From an uncultured Acidobacteriota bacterium (GTDB taxonomy: Bacteria; Acidobacteriota; Blastocatellia; Pyrinomonadales; Pyrinomonadaceae), in NCBI GenBank assembly GCA_902826385.1, contig CADEEU010000148.1, positions 1-8,558 on the forward strand: a DNA stretch of 8,558 nucleotides. The letters run 5' to 3'. The notes beneath the pieces were generated by a model, which saw only the letters and a program-made list of their open reading frames with translations, did not search any database and had not been told where the DNA came from. This document shows positions 4,813 through 8,558 of this stretch, one piece after another. The stretch's first letter is position 1. Each line of letters starts with the position of its first letter. A program made the position numbers and the translations under genes.

Positions 4813-7800
4813 TTAATTAAGATCCGGCGTACGCGACCCGAACGGCGGAAGATCGGTGCTCTCGCCGAAGTCTTTGTCACTTAAGCCTTCGCGTTCCGCG
4901 ATGACTCGCTCAGCGCTAGGCCGTCCGAATTTATAAAAGATTGCCGGCGTAACAATTTGGTCGAGCAAAGTCGACGTCAAGATGCCGCCTAAAACGACAA
5001 CCGCGAGTGGATGCAGGATCTCTTTGCCCGGGGCGTCGGCGGCAAGGATGAAGGGTATTAACGAGAGTCCCGCGGTCAACGCGGTCATCAAGACGGGAAC
5101 GAGCCTTTCCAATGAACCGCGAACAATCATATGTTCGGTAAAATCCTCGCCCTCCTCTTTCATCAAGTGCAGATAATGCGAGATCATCATGATCCCGTTC
5201 CGCGAGGTGATCCCAACCAGCGATACGAATCCGACCATTGTCGCGATCGAAAACACGCCGCCCGAGAGGTGCAATGCCCAGACGGCTCCGATCAACGCTA
5301 GGGGGATGTTTATCATCACCTGAAGGGCTACTCGCCAGTCGCCAAAGGCTTTTATCAGGAGAAAAAAGATCGCGACAAGTGAGAAGATCGATAGCAGTGA
5401 TAAAGTTCTGTTAGCCTCCTGCGACTCCTGAAACTGCCCTCCATATTCGAGGAAGTAGCCGGTCGGCAGTTGTACCTGTGTTGCGACACGGCTTTGAATG
5501 TCACTCACGACGGAGCCAAGATCACGTCCGGCTACGTTTGCTCCAATTACAATTCGGCGTTTTGTGTCCTCTCGTAAGATCTGGTTCGGTCCTGGAAAAT
5601 TCTCAAGGGCGGCCACTGCCGAAATAGGAATTTGGGTTCCCTGAGGCGTATCGATGGTGACATTTTGGAGCGCGTCCAGACTATTGCGAGACGCTTCATC
5701 AAAACGAACCACCACGTCATAACGTCGAGCTCCATCAATGGCTTGCGAGACGGTTCGCCCGTTCAATGCCGTTTCCAGCGTTTGTGTAACCTCGCCCGGC
5801 TGAAGCCCATATTGCGCCGCCTTGACGCGGTCAACATTAAATCGTACCTGCGGGATCAGCACCTGTCGTTCAACTGAAACGTCCGTTGCCCCTTCGACAG
5901 TTTGGATCGTATTACGAATCTCCTCCGCCTTTGAACGCAGTGTAGCCAAATCGTCGCCGAACAACTTGACCGCGATCTGTGCCCTAACACCGGACTGCAA
6001 ATGATCTAACCGATGAGAGATGGGTTGTCCTACGTTAGAGGTAACTCCGGGAACGACCGCGAGTTTATCTCGGATCGCCGAAAGGAGCTCCTCACGCGAA
6101 CGGTCCGATTTCTTTAGGTCAACATCGATCTCGGTGTAGTGAACACCCTCGGCATGTTCGTCGAGCTCGGCCCTTCCCGTCCTACGTCCGGTCGAGATAA
6201 CTTCGGGCACCTCTAAAAGTAGTTTCTCGGAAATTTGGCCGATGCGATTGGATTCAGCCAGAGAAGTACCGGGCTGGGCCTGAACATTGACGGTAAGCGT
6301 TCCTTCGTTGAACTCCGGCAAGAATGATGTGCCAACAAACGGGAGCGTCGCCATCGTCAAGATGAACACCAGTGCCACCCCGACGATGACTTTGTAAGGA
6401 TGACGGAGTGTCCAATTTAGAAGCCGTGTGTCGTATTTCTTTAACCAGCGAACTAGGAAGCTGTCCTGATGTTCCGGAGCGGACGAAGATCGAAACCACC
6501 GTTGTATCCTCGAGAAAATAGAGGCACCATTCTCACCTTCGTGATCGATCTCAACCGGACCATCGACCATCTTTGTCTCCTTTCGCCTAAATGTTTGCGG
6601 CAACAGATACGACGCTAAGACGGGCGTTAAGGTCAAACTTACGAACAGAGATGCCACGAGTGCCGTAATATACGCGAGGCCCAAGGGAGCGAGCAATCTG
6701 CCTTCGACACCCGATAAGGCGAATAGCGGAATAAATACGAGGGCGACGATCACGGTCGCATAAATGATGGATGAGCGGACCTCAAGCGAAGCGTGATAGA
6801 TAACTTCAATGGAGGGACGCGGATTTTCACGGTTCCGATTCTCGCCGAGTCTACGGAATATATTCTCAATGTCCACGATCGCATCGTCAACCAACTCGCC
6901 GATCGCGACTGCCAAGCCGCCGAGGGTCATGGTATTAACACTGATCCCGAAAGCGTAGAGAATAAGAAAGGTTACGATGAAAGAAAGCGGAATCGCCGTG
7001 AGTGTAATGAAGGTGGTGCGAAAATTGAGCAAAAACAGAAACAATACGATTGCGACAAGGATCGCACCGTCACGTAATCCTTCGGTAACGTTGCCGATTG
7101 AGGCGTTGATAAAATTGGCCTGGCGGAAGAGATTAGGGTTTATCTCAACGTCGGGGGGCAGTGTTTTCTGCAATTCCTTAACCGCTTCGTCGACCTGTTC
7201 TGTCAGATCTTGGGTGCTCGCCCCGGGCTGCTTTTGAACGGAAACAATGACGGCGGGCTTTCCGTTCGTTCCGGCCTCGCCCCGCTTTATCTTCGCACCA
7301 AACTGCACTTCGGCGACATCACCGAGCCGAATCGGGGTGTTATTGCGGTACGCGACGACAGTTTGTTTTAGCTCGTCGATCGAATAAAACCTGCCGAGGT
7401 TCCGAACAAGATACTCCTGCGATTGGGCATCTACAAAGCCACCGGTGGAGTTGATATTCGATTTCTCGAGCGCGACCGACACATCCTCAATGGTGATGGC
7501 AAACTGCCTCAGCTTTTCGGGCGAAACAAGCGCCTGATACTGTTTCACGCCTCCGCCGATGGGAATAACCTGAGAAACCCCGGTGATAGTCAATAGCCGA
7601 GGACGGATGGTCCAGTCTGCCAAGGTTCGCAGTTCCAAAGGGTCGGTCGTTCCATCCTTGCTCGACACCGCGATCAGCATGATCTCGCCCATTATTGACG
7701 AGATGGGAGCGAGAAATGGTGACACTCCTTCCGGCAATTGCTCGCGAGCCTCGGTTATCTTTTCCGAAACGAGCTGCCGGTTTCGATAAATATCCGTTCC

Positions 7801-8097
7801 CCATTCAAACTCAACGTAAACGATGGACAAGCCGACGCCGCTTACCGATCGAACTCGGGACACGCCCGGGACACCATTCATCACGGTCTCGATCGGAAAA
7901 GACACCTGCGTCTCGACCTCTTCGGGTGCAAGGCCATTGGCTTCGGTAAGGACGGTGATCGTCGGTTTATTTAGATCCGGAAAGACATCAACCGGAAGAT
8001 TTAACGCCACGTAACTGCCCCAGACGAGTAAAAGGGCCGAGATCGCGACGACGATCAACCGGTTCTGAAGAGACCATTTGATAACACCATTTAGCAT
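4813..8097 (-). CDS. CusA/CzcA-type heavy-metal efflux RND transporter, inner-membrane subunit
   Basis: At 1094 residues the protein has the full RND layout: helix 1 (about 14-33), porter loop with DVFPDL (37-42), helices 2-6 (341-500), a cytoplasmic linker longer than I expect (about 501-560), helix 7 (569-587), a second porter loop (588-896) and helices 8-12 (897-1056). The pump exports metal from periplasm or cytoplasm using the proton gradient, with an adaptor and an outer-membrane channel not seen here. Helix 4 reads AIGELVDDAIVDIEN (398-412): Asp404 and Glu411 match the conserved acidic pair, with Glu401, Asp405 and Asp409 extra. There is no Met between residues 582 and 928, so the CusA Met-triplet site is missing; His699 (RLDHLQSG) stands where I recall CusA has Met623. 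The start ATG lies 23 bases after the DUF305 stop without a clear ribosome site, which suggests coupled translation. Substrate unassigned: Cu/Ag by context, other divalent metals possible. Confidence 0.93.
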   Translation of the reverse strand: MLNGVIKWSLQNRLIVVAISALLLVWGSYVALNLPVDVFPDLNKPTITVLTEANGLAPEEVETQVSFPIETVMNGVPGVSRVRSVSGVGLSIVYVEFEWGTDIYRNRQLVSEKITEAREQLPEGVSPFLAPISSIMGEIMLIAVSSKDGTTDPLELRTLADWTIRPRLLTITGVSQVIPIGGGVKQYQALVSPEKLRQFAITIEDVSVALEKSNINSTGGFVDAQSQEYLVRNLGRFYSIDELKQTVVAYRNNTPIRLGDVAEVQFGAKIKRGEAGTNGKPAVIVSVQKQPGASTQDLTEQVDEAVKELQKTLPPDVEINPNLFRQANFINASIGNVTEGLRDGAILVAIVLFLFLLNFRTTFITLTAIPLSFIVTFLILYAFGISVNTMTLGGLAVAIGELVDDAIVDIENIFRRLGENRNRENPRPSIEVIYHASLEVRSSIIYATVIVALVFIPLFALSGVEGRLLAPLGLAYITALVASLFVSLTLTPVLASYLLPQTFRRKETKMVDGPVEIDHEGENGASIFSRIQRWFRSSSAPEHQDSFLVRWLKKYDTRLLNWTLRHPYKVIVGVALVFILTMATLPFVGTSFLPEFNEGTLTVNVQAQPGTSLAESNRIGQISEKLLLEVPEVISTGRRTGRAELDEHAEGVHYTEIDVDLKKSDRSREELLSAIRDKLAVVPGVTSNVGQPISHRLDHLQSGVRAQIAVKLFGDDLATLRSKAEEIRNTIQTVEGATDVSVERQVLIPQVRFNVDRVKAAQYGLQPGEVTQTLETALNGRTVSQAIDGARRYDVVVRFDEASRNSLDALQNVTIDTPQGTQIPISAVAALENFPGPNQILREDTKRRIVIGANVAGRDLGSVVSDIQSRVATQVQLPTGYFLEYGGQFQESQEANRTLSLLSIFSLVAIFFLLIKAFGDWRVALQVMINIPLALIGAVWALHLSGGVFSIATMVGFVSLVGITSRNGIMMISHYLHLMKEEGEDFTEHMIVRGSLERLVPVLMTALTAGLSLIPFILAADAPGKEILHPLAVVVLGGILTSTLLDQIVTPAIFYKFGRPSAERVIAEREGLSDKDFGESTDLPPFGSRTPDLN

Positions 8098-8120
8098 TTT
8101 GAATCAGGTGCGGGGGACTT

Positions 8121-8558
8121 CTATTTGCTCCACTTCGCCTTCCAGTCGCTCATCATCTTTATCTCGGCTTCTTGAGCTTTGATAATCTGACCGGCGAGCG
8201 TTTTGATCTCGGCCTTTTCGCTCTTCTGCAACGCCTCTTTCGCCATCGAAACGGCGCCAACGTGGTGAGGAGTCATCATATCGATAAACGCAAGGTCGAA
8301 TTCTTTGTCTTTCGAATTTGTAAGCTTTGCCATGTCCATCTTCATGGAATCCATCATGCCCGGCATTTCCATTTTCATGGCGGCCGACTTGCCAGCGAAC
8401 CACTTCTCTCGCCAGTCTTTCATTTGGCTTATCTCTTTTTCTTGATCTGCGATGATCTGCGCGGCGAACTTCTTGATGTCGGGATTTTGTGTTTTGCCGT
8501 CAACCATTTTCGCCATGTCCACGGCTCCCTTGTGATGGGCGGTCATCGTATCGATAAA
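8121..8558 (-). CDS. Exported two-module DUF305 protein with Met-rich linker (5' end outside window)
   Basis: The visible 145 residues run from the right edge to a TAG stop. They hold two DUF305 modules: FIDTMTAHHKGAVDMA (residues 1-16 of the fragment) and FIDMMTPHHVGAVSMA further on, each followed by a helix of the type IIxxQExEIxxMxDWxxKW. The linker (AAMKMEMPGMMDSMKMDMAKL region, longest part not repeated here) carries eight or more Met residues, typical of periplasmic copper-binding segments. The His-His and Met residues of each module are likely ligands; cyanobacterial CopM is a copper-binding DUF305 protein. The ATG at 8546 is inside the first motif and is not the real start, because the frame stays open with Phe-Ile-Asp-Thr before it. 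A signal peptide is expected off-window. Its stop is 23 bases before the pump gene, so the two are probably co-transcribed. Confidence 0.88.
   Translation of the reverse strand, partial: FIDTMTAHHKGAVDMAKMVDGKTQNPDIKKFAAQIIADQEKEISQMKDWREKWFAGKSAAMKMEMPGMMDSMKMDMAKLTNSKDKEFDLAFIDMMTPHHVGAVSMAKEALQKSEKAEIKTLAGQIIKAQEAEIKMMSDWKAKWSK

Noticed and set aside
8104..8403. A 99-codon minus-strand frame overlapping the DUF305 gene
   Set aside because: It is an out-of-frame reading of the DUF305 modules, very rich in Arg, Asp and Glu, without any family motif.
1..8558. CRISPR arrays, tRNA or rRNA genes, transposases and attachment sites
   Set aside because: None was seen on either strand. The window is filled by metal-resistance genes with short gaps.

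Overview
The window is a compact metal-resistance locus, very probably for copper. Every gene I can support is on the minus strand, so transcription runs from the right edge to the left. The source looks like a diderm bacterium: there is an RND heavy-metal pump, exported proteins with signal peptides, strong AGGAGG-type ribosome sites and a base composition near half GC. The gene mix (YHS-domain copper ATPase, DUF305 proteins, an exported SnoaL-like protein) is reminiscent of Acidobacteriota or a similar environmental phylum, but I cannot fix the taxon from sequence alone.

Unit A is the right half, read first. It holds the 3' part of an exported protein made of two DUF305 modules joined by a Met-rich linker, a 1094-residue CusA/CzcA-type RND pump, a small two-helix membrane protein whose reading frame has no good start codon, and an exported SnoaL/NTF2-like protein. 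A strong hairpin with T-runs on both sides (3914-3958) closes this unit. The periplasmic adaptor and outer-membrane channel that such a pump needs are not in the window and may lie further right.

Unit B is the left half. It holds a three-helix membrane protein ending in a DUF305 module, a MerR-family regulator, a 62-residue YHS-domain protein, a P1B-1 copper-exporting ATPase with the N-terminal order YHS-YHS-HMBD, and the first 14 codons of a further, probably exported, protein. A MerR-type promoter overlaps the last two codons of the regulator gene: TTGACC, a 20-base spacer, TAGAAT, and an ACCTG-N11-CAGGT dyad. The regulator therefore probably controls the YHS-ATPase genes immediately downstream.

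Together the genes suggest a layered defence. YHS and DUF305 proteins bind metal in the cytoplasm, membrane and periplasm, the ATPase moves Cu+ out of the cytoplasm, and the RND pump clears the periplasm. Two domain families each occur three times (YHS and DUF305). The RND pump does not carry the methionine chemistry known from CusA, so its real substrate is an open question.
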